A stretch of DNA of 22,470 bases from Cladosporium sp. IMV 00045. Taxonomy: Eukaryota; Ascomycota; Dothideomycetes; Cladosporiales; Cladosporiaceae. The stretch covers positions 1-22,470 of the forward strand of contig MSJI02000779.1 in NCBI GenBank assembly GCA_001931905.2, written 5' to 3'. Of the stretch, positions 1 through 9,083 are shown piece after piece (position 1 is the first letter of the stretch; every line of letters begins with the position of its first letter). The notes under the pieces were generated by a model that was given only the letters and a program-made list of their open reading frames with translations, did no database searches and was not told the DNA's origin. Position numbers and translations under genes: made by a program.

Positions 1-761
1 TTCATGTGGGCGAGCTTGGGGATGTTTCCGCAAGTCTCCATGTAGGCGGCGTTGCAGCCAGTGCCGAAGATGCAACCGACCTTCATCTCGGTATCCGTGT
101 AGGCACTAGCAATCATGGTACCGGTGGTGTCGTTGATCAGGGCGGTAAGCTTGATGGGCACACCGCGCTCCTCGAGAGCCTTCTCGAAGGGCGGCACGAC
201 GTCCTTGCCCTCGACGCCGTCAATGTCGAAACCCTTGGTCCAGCGCTGGAGGACACCGTGGTCGATGTAGTCCTGGGTGGCGGGGTAGGAGAAGGTGAAA
301 CCGAGAGGAAGCTTGTCGAGCTTCTCGCCCTCGTGGTGGTACTCGATGAACTGCTGGAGACAGTCGGCGATGTAGCCCCAAAGCTCGTCGGCGTTACCGG
401 TCTTGAGCTCCTCGGGCATGCGGTACTTGGACTGGATGATGTCGAACTCGCCCTTCTCCTCGGGAAGGTTGATCTCGCAAACACGGAGGTTGGTGCCGCC
501 CATGTCAAGGGCAAGGAACGTACCGGTCTCGTAGCCGGTCGGGAAGCCCATGCACCAGGTCGGGTTCATGGGAATGTCACCGCCCTCCTCGGTGAGACCC
601 TTCTCGAGCTCGGAGACAAAGTGGTTGCTGATCTCCTTGAGCTTGGTGGTGTCAACGACGAACAGATCCTCCAGTCTCTTGATCTCCTGCATCAGGTCGT
701 GGGGGATGTCGGCCATGGAGCCCTTGCGGCTCGGCGTCCTCTTGGGGCCCAATCCGACCAT
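1..761 (-). CDS. Hexokinase, N-terminal part (truncated by window edge)
   Basis: ATP-dependent phosphorylation of glucose and other hexoses in the cytosol, the first step of glycolysis. The frame is open from the ATG at 759-761 to the left edge, giving 253 codons, about half of a usual fungal hexokinase of roughly 490 aa. Visible landmarks: the ATP phosphate loop DMGGTNLR (residues 86-93), the sugar-binding segment LGFTFSYPATQ (153-163), catalytic Asp in NDTTGT (D211, the same number as in yeast hexokinase), and GTGCN (233-237). The N-terminus keeps the RKGSMAD motif around Ser15, which in yeast Hxk2 is a regulatory phosphorylation site next to a nuclear-localisation region; whether it regulates here is inference. 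The start was chosen because the MVxLGP opening matches fungal hexokinases. It is a true hexokinase rather than a glucokinase or one of the divergent Hxk-like regulators, since all catalytic motifs seen are intact. Confidence 0.96.
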   Translation of the reverse strand, partial: MVGLGPKRTPSRKGSMADIPHDLMQEIKRLEDLFVVDTTKLKEISNHFVSELEKGLTEEGGDIPMNPTWCMGFPTGYETGTFLALDMGGTNLRVCEINLPEEKGEFDIIQSKYRMPEELKTGNADELWGYIADCLQQFIEYHHEGEKLDKLPLGFTFSYPATQDYIDHGVLQRWTKGFDIDGVEGKDVVPPFEKALEERGVPIKLTALINDTTGTMIASAYTDTEMKVGCIFGTGCNAAYMETCGNIPKLAHM

Positions 762-1612
762 CTTGACTGTTTGGTCGGGGTGTTAAGGATGGAAAGGTTC
801 ACGGATGGAAGTCCCGGAAGAGGCAGGGACGAGGTTGATGTGTATCGTAGGTCTACTGAGAGGAGAAGAATGGACGTATTAGTGAAAAGCTCGTGAGAAA
901 AGTTTGAGTGATGCAGTAAGCCATTACCCAAGCGACGTGCAGGTGACAAAGGGGATTGTTGGGCGGGCACAGTTGAGCGTGACAGCCAAAAAAGATGAGA
1001 TGCAAATGAGGGTTGCCGCAGATATTGCAGGGGTGAAAGATTGACGATCGCCTAAGATGGTCTTTGTGGCCGGCAAGGCGGTATTCTGAGCCTCAAGACT
1101 GCAGACCGCTCGCTGCAATGCAATGAAATATCGGCAGGCGGACCCCGCCATGCCCCTCAACACGCAGCGCAGGCGCAGTCATTGGCCCGGCAGTGAGGAA
1201 GGAGCGAGGATTGTAAGTGAAAGGTAAAACAGAAAAAAGACACTCACCGAGATCGATTCTGCTCTGAGCCAAGTGTTGTATGAGAAGAGGTGTATGTGTG
1301 TAAGTCGAAGTTGGTGATGAATCAATACTGGACGTGGGCAGACCAGCGCTGTCACTGCGGCGGAGGGACTCAACGCTCTCTCAAACAATTCCGCGGGCGC
1401 ATTGACGTAGCAGACGAACGAGTGACGTTGATGCTTTCGCATAGCGCCGCCGGCCAGCTCCAGCTTACACAGGCGAATACAAGGCATCGGGTACGTACTT
1501 GTTCTCTTCTACCTTTCACTCCTATTCCTACTACCTTACTCTACACTTGCCTCTCTAATCACACCACCCAAGTACATCAAGCCCAATCAGCACCCTCCCA
1601 ATCCAACAACAA
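762..1612. promoter_or_regulatory. Shared divergent promoter and 5' leaders of hexokinase and INH1
   Basis: No convincing coding sequence lies here. The stretch separates two outward-facing genes, so it should hold both promoters and leaders. The right part (about 1500-1612) is C/T- and CA-rich, as fungal 5' untranslated regions often are. Short open frames on both strands have no recognisable composition or motif. Confidence 0.6.
767..1247 (-). other. Candidate 5'-UTR intron of hexokinase
   Basis: On the minus strand a good donor (GTGAGT, 1247 down to 1242) and an acceptor (AAACAG, ending at 767) bracket 481 nt. A TTAAC branch-like site lies about 20 nt before the acceptor. Splicing would leave only five untranslated bases before the ATG at 761. 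Long 5'-leader introns do occur in highly expressed fungal metabolic genes. Only splice-site matches support this one. Confidence 0.4.
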
Positions 1613-1688
1613 GTAAGCTCCTCACCTTCCTCATCCTCCAACCCACCCACCCACCCAACCCTCAGCTAACCCAGCTCCTCCCCATCAG
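1613..1688 (+). other. Probable 5'-UTR intron of INH1
   Basis: The donor GTAAGC at 1613, the branch site GCTAAC at 1665-1670 and the acceptor CCATCAG ending at 1688 define a 76-nt intron with a strong pyrimidine/CCCA-rich interior. It lies 33 nt upstream of the INH1 start codon, so it would be removed from the leader without changing the protein. Confidence 0.6.
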
Positions 1689-1721
1689 CTCATCACCTCA
1701 ACAACACCAACAACAACAACA

Positions 1722-2015
1722 ATGTCTCTCCGCCTCGCAACCCGCGCCATCCCCCGCGCCACCCTCCCTAGCTCCACCCGCCGCTTCTCCGCCATCACCC
1801 AGCGCATGGCAGCCGGCGACGCCGGTGCCCCTCGCGCCGGCGGCGCTGCCAGCGGTGACGCTTTCACCAAGCGCGAGGCCGCCGACGAGAACCTGTACGT
1901 GCGCAAGCACGAGGCCGAGAAGCTCGCCGCGCTCAAAAAGAAGATCTCCGACCAGGAGGCGACGCTGGCCAAGGACCGCAAGGAGGCTGAGGAGCTCGGC
2001 AAGAAGCAGCAGTAG
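1722..2015 (+). CDS. INH1: Mitochondrial F1F0-ATP synthase inhibitor protein (IF1/INH1)
   Basis: Small matrix protein that binds the F1 catalytic head and blocks wasteful ATP hydrolysis when the membrane potential falls. The 97-residue product starts with an Arg/Ser-rich, acid-free presequence (residues 1 to about 28), as expected for mitochondrial import. The family core follows: a glycine/alanine-rich linker, then GDAFTKREAADENLYVRK at about 45-62 and a charged alpha-helical, coiled-coil-prone tail rich in Lys, Glu and Ala. The FxKREAAxExxYVRxxE pattern is the IF1 inhibitory helix. The ATG follows a CAA-rich leader typical of well-translated fungal mRNAs, and a probable intron lies in the leader just upstream. 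The coding region is a single exon. I see no defect. Confidence 0.93.
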   Translation: MSLRLATRAIPRATLPSSTRRFSAITQRMAAGDAGAPRAGGAASGDAFTKREAADENLYVRKHEAEKLAALKKKISDQEATLAKDRKEAEELGKKQQ

Positions 2016-3387
2016 ATGTCTTGGTGTATTTGCGGAAAAGCAGATTGATGATCCCGGTCATGAAGCATTGATGACAGGCCGAAAGGGAAGGCAATTTAAT
2101 AAGAAAACCTATGGAAACAGACTGAAAACGTCATGAAGGGTAGGACCAGGGACCTTCAGTTGGAATCGGTTTCCCTCGGGTATGAATGTAAATATGATAG
2201 CTGAATAGCAAGCTTCTCCTCTTTCATCAAGATTAATGTCCCGTATCTGCCTTTTCTCGCCATTCTCCACGACCGTGAATTGGAAGTGCCGGTGAGTTGT
2301 GAGTTCCTACATAGTATGGTGCCCGCAAGACAGCGAGCAGTGATTGTTATTGAAACATGAGCAAGCGACAGCTCTCACATTGACTTTGAAGAGCTGTTCG
2401 ATAGACGATGGTCTTAGAGTACTTGTACTGTACTTACGCTTTCTGACAAGGGAGTTCAGCAAGTGCTCGTAGCAGGGATGGCATTGATTCGCTCGTCAGT
2501 ACAACTTTCAAACAAGGTGATTGACAAGACCAGGGATACATGTACATCTGCGTTATCCTCAACGACGTCAGCCAGTGCTGTAGCAATGCAAATTGAATCG
2601 CTGAAACCACGACATCGCCACAATTAGACTATCCCACAACCTAGTCAGAGCACCCCACCTACCAGAACCACTGCAATCTCCACGGGGATTCTCGATCCTG
2701 GTCTTGATTGTAGATTGAATAGATAGTAATGGATAAAGAACCTCAGTCGTCAGTCTAGGTGTGGCTAAGGCATGAAGTCGGCCAAAGGAAGTATTCGATA
2801 GCAGTACCTCCCAAATGATAAGGGAGTAGCAGCATGGGATAGATAGTTGTCGGTAGTGCCACATGGAAGGATGGGAGAAATATAGTCCTTGAGTCGAGGT
2901 ACTGAGACAGGTAGATGGATCTACGGTGACAAGAGCTTGTGCGAGTTGCCATGTCAAGTGTAACGGCATAAACGCATCGCTTGCGCAAAGGCGGAGGCAA
3001 TAGTACAAGGGTACAAGCAAAACAGATGACAAGACCAAAGATGACATATTGACAGATCATGTACACGAAATTATAACCCATTTTCGTTTTTTTCCTTTTC
3101 GTACGAGACGTCAACATGTTTTTTTCATTTCAGCCTCGGATTGTAATATGGGAACCCGTGGCGGAACAAGACGACAGCACTACTCAGAAAAAACGCCCCA
3201 AGAAAGCACCCCAGTTGGATCCCTTTTGCCGCATGAAGAAGCAAAACGCTTGTTGGAAGGGCGCCCGCCTCAAGACACCCGCCGTCGTCGTGAAAAGCGC
3301 TGTGCTGCTTTATTGCCTTGGCCGATGCATTGAAACACACCCTCAACGTGGTAATTGATGCCGATGATGGATTCGGTGAAGCGTAAT
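2016..3387. other. Gene-free stretch between convergent INH1 and RPL19
   Basis: About 1.37 kb between two converging genes, so it should contain both 3' untranslated regions. A 159-codon open frame on the minus strand (2568-3047) has no family resemblance and an arbitrary composition, and I do not accept it. The segment near 3085-3125 is T-rich. I see no tRNA box, repeat or transposon relic. Base composition is less GC-rich than the flanking coding regions. Confidence 0.6.
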
Positions 3388-4437
3388 CTACTGGGCAGCC
3401 TCCTCGTCCTCGCCGGCGACGGCAGCACGCTTGTTCTGCACACGCTCCTGTCTCCTCTCGCGGGCAGCCTTGGTCTTCGCGCGCTTGGCGTCCATCTCCT
3501 CCTTGAGCTTGGTCTCGCGGGCAGCCTCGGCCTTGGCCTTGTGAATCTGTAGATTTTGTTAGACAGATTGCTTGTGGTCGATTGTTGTGCAACACCCATG
3601 GCGGAGCCAAGATGTGCCGTCACGTGATGGCTGAAACTTACGTGCTCAACGAGGGCACGCTTGTGCTTGAAGGTGTTACCCTTGCTCAGGTGGTAGAGCT
3701 CGTGGTAGAGGTGCTTGTCGATCTTGCCGGCAGCACGGTACTTGACCAACAGGCGGCGGAGGACACGGAGCTTGCGCATCCACTGGATCTGGCTGTAGGA
3801 AATTGTCAGTCACAATCCTTCCCCACGACTGACGTCCCTCAAAAAATCTTCCTGCAGTCTTCAATCCTCCAAAGACTTCCTCATGTACCATTCCCTCCCG
3901 AACCTTTCCACTCCCCCCCCTTCCTCCAGTGTAGGTGAAGAAACTCACCTAGGCATACGAGCGTCCGCGGTACCCTTCCTCTTACCGAAGCCACGGTGTC
4001 TGCCGATGCGACGGGCGGCGGTGAGCTCACGCGCGCGAGCGCGAGAGTGGGTGGTGACCGGCTTGCGGATGATCAGACCGTCGGAGATCAACTTGCGGAC
4101 GGTGGCGCGAGAGTTGGCGTTGGAGATCTCGTTGACCTCGTTGGGGTCGAGCCAGATCTTGCGCTTGCCGCAGCCGGCGACGGCGCTCGCCAGGCGCTTC
4201 TGGGTGCGGAGGTTGACCCTGCGAAAGAGAGCCGTATTAGTACACTGTGTCCTCCGATGTGTGCCATTTGTGCGTGCGGTGTGCGGTGGGTGGTGGGTGG
4301 TGTATTTTGCGGCGGTATGGGATTAGAGGTGCGGATTGTGCGTTTGTGCGGTATGCTGCAACACTCGTGGCGGGCTTTTCGTGCGTGCGGTGCAATTGTG
4401 TTCGGCGGGTTCCAGAGCAATTGGGCGGTACTCACAT
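3388..4437 (-). CDS. RPL19: 60S ribosomal protein eL19
   Basis: Structural protein of the large ribosomal subunit. Four coding exons on the minus strand: 4437-4436 (only the A and T of the start codon), 4218-3949, 3792-3642 and 3546-3388. Together they encode 193 aa. The introns are 4435-4219 (217 nt), 3948-3793 (156 nt) and 3641-3547 (95 nt), all GT...AG. The protein opens [12 protein letters not shown], continues with [33 protein letters not shown] and [21 protein letters not shown], and ends in the basic helix [18 protein letters not shown] plus an acidic tail. This is eL19 over its full length. The start codon is interrupted by intron 1 (AT|G), a position that leaves no other in-frame Met before VNLR. 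A second acceptor-like site seven bases before the split donor suggests a leader intron too. Confidence 0.95.
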
Positions 4438-4442
4438 CTTGC

Positions 4443-4646
4443 CTGTTGGTTAGTGCTGGGATGGGTTTTCGATGGTCGTCTGTCACTGAACTCGTCGTAG
4501 GTCACGAACGTCCGCTAAAGCATTTTCGCTAGTGATGAGGAGGTGGGAGGGCGCTGGATTCTTGGCGTGTGCAAGCGGGCCATGATTGGTCGATCTGCTT
4601 GGACGCCTCAGGCACCAAATGCCAAGGCACGTCCCATCTCTCTCAC
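4443..4646 (-). other. Candidate leader intron of RPL19, leaving a 7-nt exon
   Basis: Immediately upstream of the split start codon the minus strand reads CACTAACCAACAG, a near-ideal branch site plus acceptor ending at 4443. The next exon would be only GCAAGAT (4442-4436) before the GTGAGT donor. A matching upstream donor, GTGAGA, is at 4646-4641, which would give a 204-nt intron. The donor is the weaker part of the model. Confidence 0.35.
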
Positions 4647-4697
4647 TCCATCAGTGTCTGTAGGTAAACTATCTCGTAGACGATACTAATGATACTT

Positions 4698-4710
4698 TGG
4701 TTTATATTGA
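4698..4710 (-). promoter_or_regulatory. Possible TATA element of RPL19
   Basis: The minus strand reads AATATAAACC here, with ATATAAA at 4707-4701. It would place a transcription start near 4670, just upstream of the candidate leader-intron donor at 4646. Sequence match only. Confidence 0.3.
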
Positions 4711-4927
4711 GTTCCATAGTCAAGTGTTGACTGAGTGGCCGTCTTGGTGTGCACAACATATTTTGCCATCGAGAATGCTACATGGACTGTTCTCAATCTG
4801 TTGACTTCACATACTTTGCAGACCCCCTCTTGTCAATGTTGATGTCGGATTCAATGGTCAATGGCATTAAATAGGGGCAATACTTTCGATTGAAAAGCCA
4901 TGGCATGACCATGATGTATGTCGTAAA

Positions 4928-6259
4928 TCACTGGCTATATACACTGCTGGCTCCACTGAACACCGCCTCCCTCCTGATCCCATGAGGAGCAAACTCTAGG
5001 AGAATCTCCAACCACGCCTTTTCATCTTCCAGTGCCACGCGAGAGTGTCTATGTTCGCTTCTGAGCATCATCAATCGTACACCAGGCTTCATCAGACGGT
5101 CGGGTAGCAGAGTGATCGTGCGGTGCGGCAGAGTGACATTGCCGAGCCACACCTCTTCCAGTGCAAACCAAACGATCGGTTCTCTTTGTCCGACGAGTCC
5201 AAGCTCATCATCAAGTATCATGGGACTTGGGCCTTCATCGTCCAGCCAGATGAAGCGGAGGCATTTGAGGCTCTGGGCGAAACTTCGCAGGTAGTCATGT
5301 AGAAGTTTCTTGAACATGACTTGCTGGCTTTCGCTGAGCTTGTGCTGTGTGAGAAACGGGTTCTGTAGTTGTATATCCAGTGTGTGCAATCTTTGCCACA
5401 TGTTGTGTTTGTTGGCGGGTGCGATACCGAAGGCTCCAAACCCTGACCAGCGCAGATGGATGATACCCATGGCGTGTATAGGAACCAAGCGGAAGGTGTG
5501 TAGCTGAGGCATCTGAGAACTTTCGAGGGCTATGCGTAGGACCACCAATGCATTTTCCACGGCCGTCTGTCCTGGCCAACCGGGGTCTCCGTAGGTTTCA
5601 ATCATAAGCTGTTGGACACGCTGACAGCGCGAAAAGATGCCGATCCATATAGACTGAGCTGCTAGTTCTGATGAACGGCTGGAGCTTGGTCGATTTGCAG
5701 AGTCAGAAGGTAGCGTCACATCAGAAAAACGCTTATCCAAAGACGATGTAGTGCTCGATGATTGGGAACTGGGGCTGCTGCTGCTGGGCAATGCCAAAGC
5801 CTTTCTGATATGGCGCCATCGTTCTCGAGCAGTCAAGCGGTATTCCACAGGTCCAGACTGCTGGTTTGGAGGTCTTTGCTTCTCAAGTACCCGACGCGGC
5901 TGCTGTTCAGGACGTTGAGACTTGTGACCGACTTTCACCGTCAAAGTCCGGCAAAACGGAGCAACGGATCTCAGTGATCCCGAGTCGAAACGCTCTGCCC
6001 ACGGGGCCTCCAGGAAAAGTCTCTCGAATGTCTTGTCGGGGTGATGGTCGACCAAGTCATGCAATACTCGCGATGTCAGACGCAGTGCACGAAGAGAAGT
6101 ACCATCCAGATAGCCGAGAACCCGTGATCTGAAACGAGCCCTCCCCTCATTGTACCGCAATAACATATCTTCGAGTTTGGATACCATTACTCTCAATCGT
6201 TGATCCCACTCTTCTTGTTTGTACCGGTGTTTGCGCGAACGCCCAGAAAGATGTTGCAT
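4928..6259 (-). CDS. F-box-like hypothetical protein
   Basis: Function unknown. The intronless frame gives 443 aa from the first in-frame ATG at 6259; upstream the frame opens after a TGA at 6316-6314 with no other ATG. A later Met at 6187 is an alternative start. Shortly after the N-terminus, RFRSRVLGYLDGTSLRAL and the following LTSRVLHDLVDHHP resemble an F-box: two short helices with the L-D-xx-SL-ALRLTSR pattern. That would suggest a substrate-recognition subunit of an SCF ubiquitin ligase. The rest holds a Ser-rich low-complexity segment and Leu-rich stretches (LHTFRLVPIHAMGIIHLRW, ALEEVWLGNVTLP) spaced like the irregular leucine-rich repeats of fungal F-box proteins. The stop lies about 490 nt upstream of RPL19. 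The start is only about 125 nt from the stop of the preceding gene, so its promoter must be short or overlap that gene's 3' end. Confidence 0.7.
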   Translation of the reverse strand: MQHLSGRSRKHRYKQEEWDQRLRVMVSKLEDMLLRYNEGRARFRSRVLGYLDGTSLRALRLTSRVLHDLVDHHPDKTFERLFLEAPWAERFDSGSLRSVAPFCRTLTVKVGHKSQRPEQQPRRVLEKQRPPNQQSGPVEYRLTARERWRHIRKALALPSSSSPSSQSSSTTSSLDKRFSDVTLPSDSANRPSSSRSSELAAQSIWIGIFSRCQRVQQLMIETYGDPGWPGQTAVENALVVLRIALESSQMPQLHTFRLVPIHAMGIIHLRWSGFGAFGIAPANKHNMWQRLHTLDIQLQNPFLTQHKLSESQQVMFKKLLHDYLRSFAQSLKCLRFIWLDDEGPSPMILDDELGLVGQREPIVWFALEEVWLGNVTLPHRTITLLPDRLMKPGVRLMMLRSEHRHSRVALEDEKAWLEILLEFAPHGIRREAVFSGASSVYSQ

Positions 6260-6384
6260 CAGAGGTATGGCAAACAATAGGAGGAAGGAATGGTCTATTG
6301 CCCACGCACACACTCATGTGATCACCCGCAGTCACCAAGTCCCGAACGCTTGTGACAATGAATGTCCTTCCTTCGACGAGCGAT

Positions 6385-6978
6385 CTAGGCACGCTCATAA
6401 GCGGTGTCGCTCGTGTAGTCCTTCTGCGGGCCTTTGACTTTGTAACGCAGACCCCAGATCTTCATCTTGAGACTTTCATCCTCATCATCGTCCTCCTCAT
6501 CGTCCTCGTCCTTCTCGTCCTCCTCGGATGCCTCGGTGACCTTCGGCATCCTGAACTCGTAATATGCCCAGTACATGTCCATGCTGCAAAGGTGTTCTCC
6601 ACGTCCACAAATTGCGGTATTCTCATCCTCCATCTCCACATCGTGGAATAGGTAATCCACTTCCTCCTTGCCCTTCTTGTCTTTGGTATCTTCCTTGACG
6701 AACCACGCGCTCATCTTGTCCTCAACCTCGGAATACCGATAAATGTACTTTCGGTTGGCCTTGAGAGTGAAACCAGTGTCGGTCTTCAGCTCGCCCTCCT
6801 CATGATACAGCAGCTCAGCGGTGACAGAGTGCGCTGTAGGTTTACGCGGCACGAAAGTCGCGGTCCCTTCGAAGGTACCTGATGGGAAGCCAGGCATGAC
6901 GCTGTTCAAGGTCCGGTGGAGTTTCCACGTTCCCATGAGGTTGCAAAAGATGTTACCCACAGTCGTCAATTGAGACAT
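6385..6978 (-). CDS. DUF6314-like protein
   Basis: A 197-aa intronless protein of unknown biochemical role. It resembles the fungal/bacterial DUF6314 family: an N-terminal GTWKLHRTLNS motif, then GTFEGTATF, LLYHEEGEL, NRKYIYRYSE, LFHDVEM and a late HLCSMDMYWAYYEF motif. The alternating short strands with Gly/Phe turns suggest a small lipocalin-like beta barrel; that is inference. Near the C-terminus an almost purely acidic run (Glu/Asp, roughly residues 150-170) separates the domain from a basic end (LRYKVKGPQKDYT). The ATG at 6978 was chosen because the open frame further upstream has no ATG and starts with an unrelated sequence. It is divergent from the Ayg1-type gene, sharing a 432-nt promoter region, so co-regulation is possible but unproven. 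Confidence 0.72.
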   Translation of the reverse strand: MSQLTTVGNIFCNLMGTWKLHRTLNSVMPGFPSGTFEGTATFVPRKPTAHSVTAELLYHEEGELKTDTGFTLKANRKYIYRYSEVEDKMSAWFVKEDTKDKKGKEEVDYLFHDVEMEDENTAICGRGEHLCSMDMYWAYYEFRMPKVTEASEEDEKDEDDEEDDDEDESLKMKIWGLRYKVKGPQKDYTSDTAYERA

Positions 6979-7410
6979 GACGAAAGTTTGCTGGAGCAGA
7001 AGATACTCAAGATGTGTTTGGGAATACAAAAGAACACCTCAGGGACGCGTATCTACAGAATTGCGGATCCTCCAGTACTGGTTGATTGGGTTGAGACGAT
7101 CTGCTTCCTTCCCCCACCAAAAGCCAGACAAGCCACCAGGGCCCAGCATTATTAGCGCATTATTATTAGCGCTTCTGCTATTGATTAGGGACAGAGAGCA
7201 ATCGGACACCCCACGGCCTTCGGACTCTCACCACAGCGTCCGAAACGCGAGACGTATGGCGAGTCCGATGCTCAGCTAGTCGCATATGTGTAGGTCATGG
7301 TATAGTCTGCTATAGTTTGTTTATTATCTCCTTCCCTTCTCGATCCTTCTCTCGGTCTAACAATTCCTCCTTCGCACTGTACGAGATCCTACAATAGCTA
7401 CACTTACATC
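6979..7410. promoter_or_regulatory. Divergent promoter between DUF6314-like gene and Ayg1-type hydrolase
   Basis: 432 nt without coding sequence. It contains a short tandem repeat of period 14: ATTATTAGCGC at 7148-7158 and again at 7162-7172. A pyrimidine-rich run (about 7325-7380) before the hydrolase start is typical of fungal transcription-start regions. Confidence 0.5.
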
Positions 7411-8830
7411 ATGGCAGCGCCTGACGGACAGTTCTTCATTCAAGACAAACTCGGCTCAACAGCGCCACATCATGAGAGTTTCCAGGCACTATGGGAAACG
7501 AAGTGGAAGCAGCCTGTAAGCCTGAGGCGGCCTAGTCTATATATGGTGTCCCTAACAGCAAATACAGTGCACAATGGGCGTTTACCCATTCATGTTCGGC
7601 TCTGTGAAAGACTTCGAGCCGGTGGTGGAGCGACTGATCAAGGTAAGCTTGAAGCTCTTGTCAACACCATCAAATGTTTCCTAATCAATCCCGTGATAGG
7701 AGGGCCAAAAGCCACCATACGACTGGGAAAAGTACGCGCAGGCATTCTTTCCCAAAGCCGAAGAGCTCGTCGCAGCAGCTGAAAAGGCTGAACAGGAGGG
7801 CAACAAGGAAAAAGCATCTGAGCTTTACCTGTATGTGCTGTCATGCATCGTCTGCCATTGTAGTTGCTGACCGCTTATCAGACGAGGCTCCGCAATCTAC
7901 CGCATCTCTAGATTTCCCGCACCTCGATCAGAAAAGCAGCGGTATGCCTGGTCGGAAGGCAAAAAGGCCGCACGCAAAGGTCTGGCTTTGCGTGAGCGTC
8001 CGACTCAAGAAGTCACCATCCCTCACAAGCACGGCCTTGCAAATGAAGGCAAAGAAATCCCGTTCTACTACCACTTGCCTCCTGGTACGACCAAGGACAA
8101 GCCGGTCCCTTTGATGATCATTTTCACCGGTCTCGACGGATACCGCACCGAGCTTGCGGTGTGGATCGAGGGATGGTCGCAGAAGGGAGTTGGAGTTGTC
8201 GTGCTCGAAATTCCAGGCACTGGCGATTCGCCTGCGGAGCCCATTGACCCGACATCTCCTGATCGCGAATGGTCCAGCCTGCTCGACTGGATCGACGAGC
8301 AGGCGGAGATTGACCACGAGAAAATCGCGGTCTGGGCATTCAGCACCGGTGGGTACTATGCCATCCGCCTTGCGCACACGCACGCAAACAGAATCGCCGG
8401 CGTGGTTGCCCACGGAGGTGGTTGCCACTACATGTTCGACGAAAGATGGCTCGACAGTGTGAACACGCTCGAGTATCCCTTCGATCTCGCCAACACGCTC
8501 GCTTACAAATGGGGTTACGGTGACGATTTGGAAGCGTTCAAGAAGGAAGCCTCGAAATTCTCCCTTCTGAAAGACGGGACTCTCGACAAGCCAGAGTGTG
8601 CGAGGTTGTTGCTCGTCAACGGCGTGGGCGACGAGATTTTTCCCATTGATGATTACGAGCTCTGCCTTCGCCACGGAGCGCCGAAGGAGGCAAGATTCAT
8701 CGAAGACAGGAAGCATATGGGAGAGCCGGAGAGTTTCTTCATCATCATCCAGTGGATTTACAATTTGTTCGGCATCCAGGGCCAGCCAATGGAGCAGATG
8801 AAAACGATTCCGTCGAAGCCGAAATATTAG
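7411..8830 (+). CDS. Ayg1-type alpha/beta hydrolase (FrsA-like family)
   Basis: Resembles the heptaketide-shortening hydrolases Ayg1 (Aspergillus fumigatus) and WdYG1 (Exophiala), which cleave a C-C bond in polyketides to give the melanin precursor tetrahydroxynaphthalene. Four exons: 7411-7515, 7568-7642, 7700-7830 and 7882-8830. They encode 419 aa, and the introns are 52, 57 and 51 nt. Family landmarks are WETKWKQP (28-35), YPFMFGSVKDFEPVVERLI, AIYRISRFPAP, IFTGLDGYR, EIPGTGDSPAEPIDPTSPDR, WAFSTGGYYAIRLAHTHANR, GVGDEIFPIDD and HMG. By alignment to the family the catalytic triad is Ser258, Asp354 and His382, all present. The nucleophile elbow is A-F-S-T-G rather than G-x-S-x-G. No polyketide synthase, reductase or laccase gene lies nearby, so the role in pigment synthesis is inference and the substrate is unknown. 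Confidence 0.92.
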
Positions 8831-9083
8831 ATAGTGGGTACGATTGTGACGTTACATAAACCAGACTCAATTTTTAATGGTTTGATGTATTCCCTATCTC
8901 CTGTTTGCGTGCAATCTTCTGTCTTATTACTATAATGGCCTTTCATCAAAATGCTCGCAGCCCCACATTGGCTTAGCGCAATCGACTGACCTGTCTTCAA
9001 CGTCTCTCCTACATCGCCATCTCCATTCCATCCTCATATATCACGATCTTTTCCAGAAAGCGGATCCAATCGCAGATTTCATC

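Larger units (their letters stand above)
4438..4927. promoter_or_regulatory. RPL19 promoter and leader region
   Basis: About 490 nt between the RPL19 start codon and the stop codon of the upstream same-strand gene. Besides the candidate leader intron and TATA-like element listed separately, it includes a CCAAT sequence on the minus strand near 4580. No coding potential is seen. Confidence 0.5.

Noticed and set aside
6..896. 296-codon plus-strand frame
   Set aside because: Antisense shadow of the hexokinase coding sequence; hexokinase motifs are clear on the minus strand.
2568..3047. 159-codon open frame on the minus strand
   Set aside because: Arbitrary composition with no motif or splice support; lies in the 3' region between convergent genes.
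4219..4435. Search for an intronic snoRNA in the long eL19 intron
   Set aside because: No C/D or H/ACA box pair seen; the intron is only C/A-rich.
6260..6313. N-terminal extension of the F-box-like protein
   Set aside because: The open frame there begins with GTG after a stop and contains no ATG before 6259.
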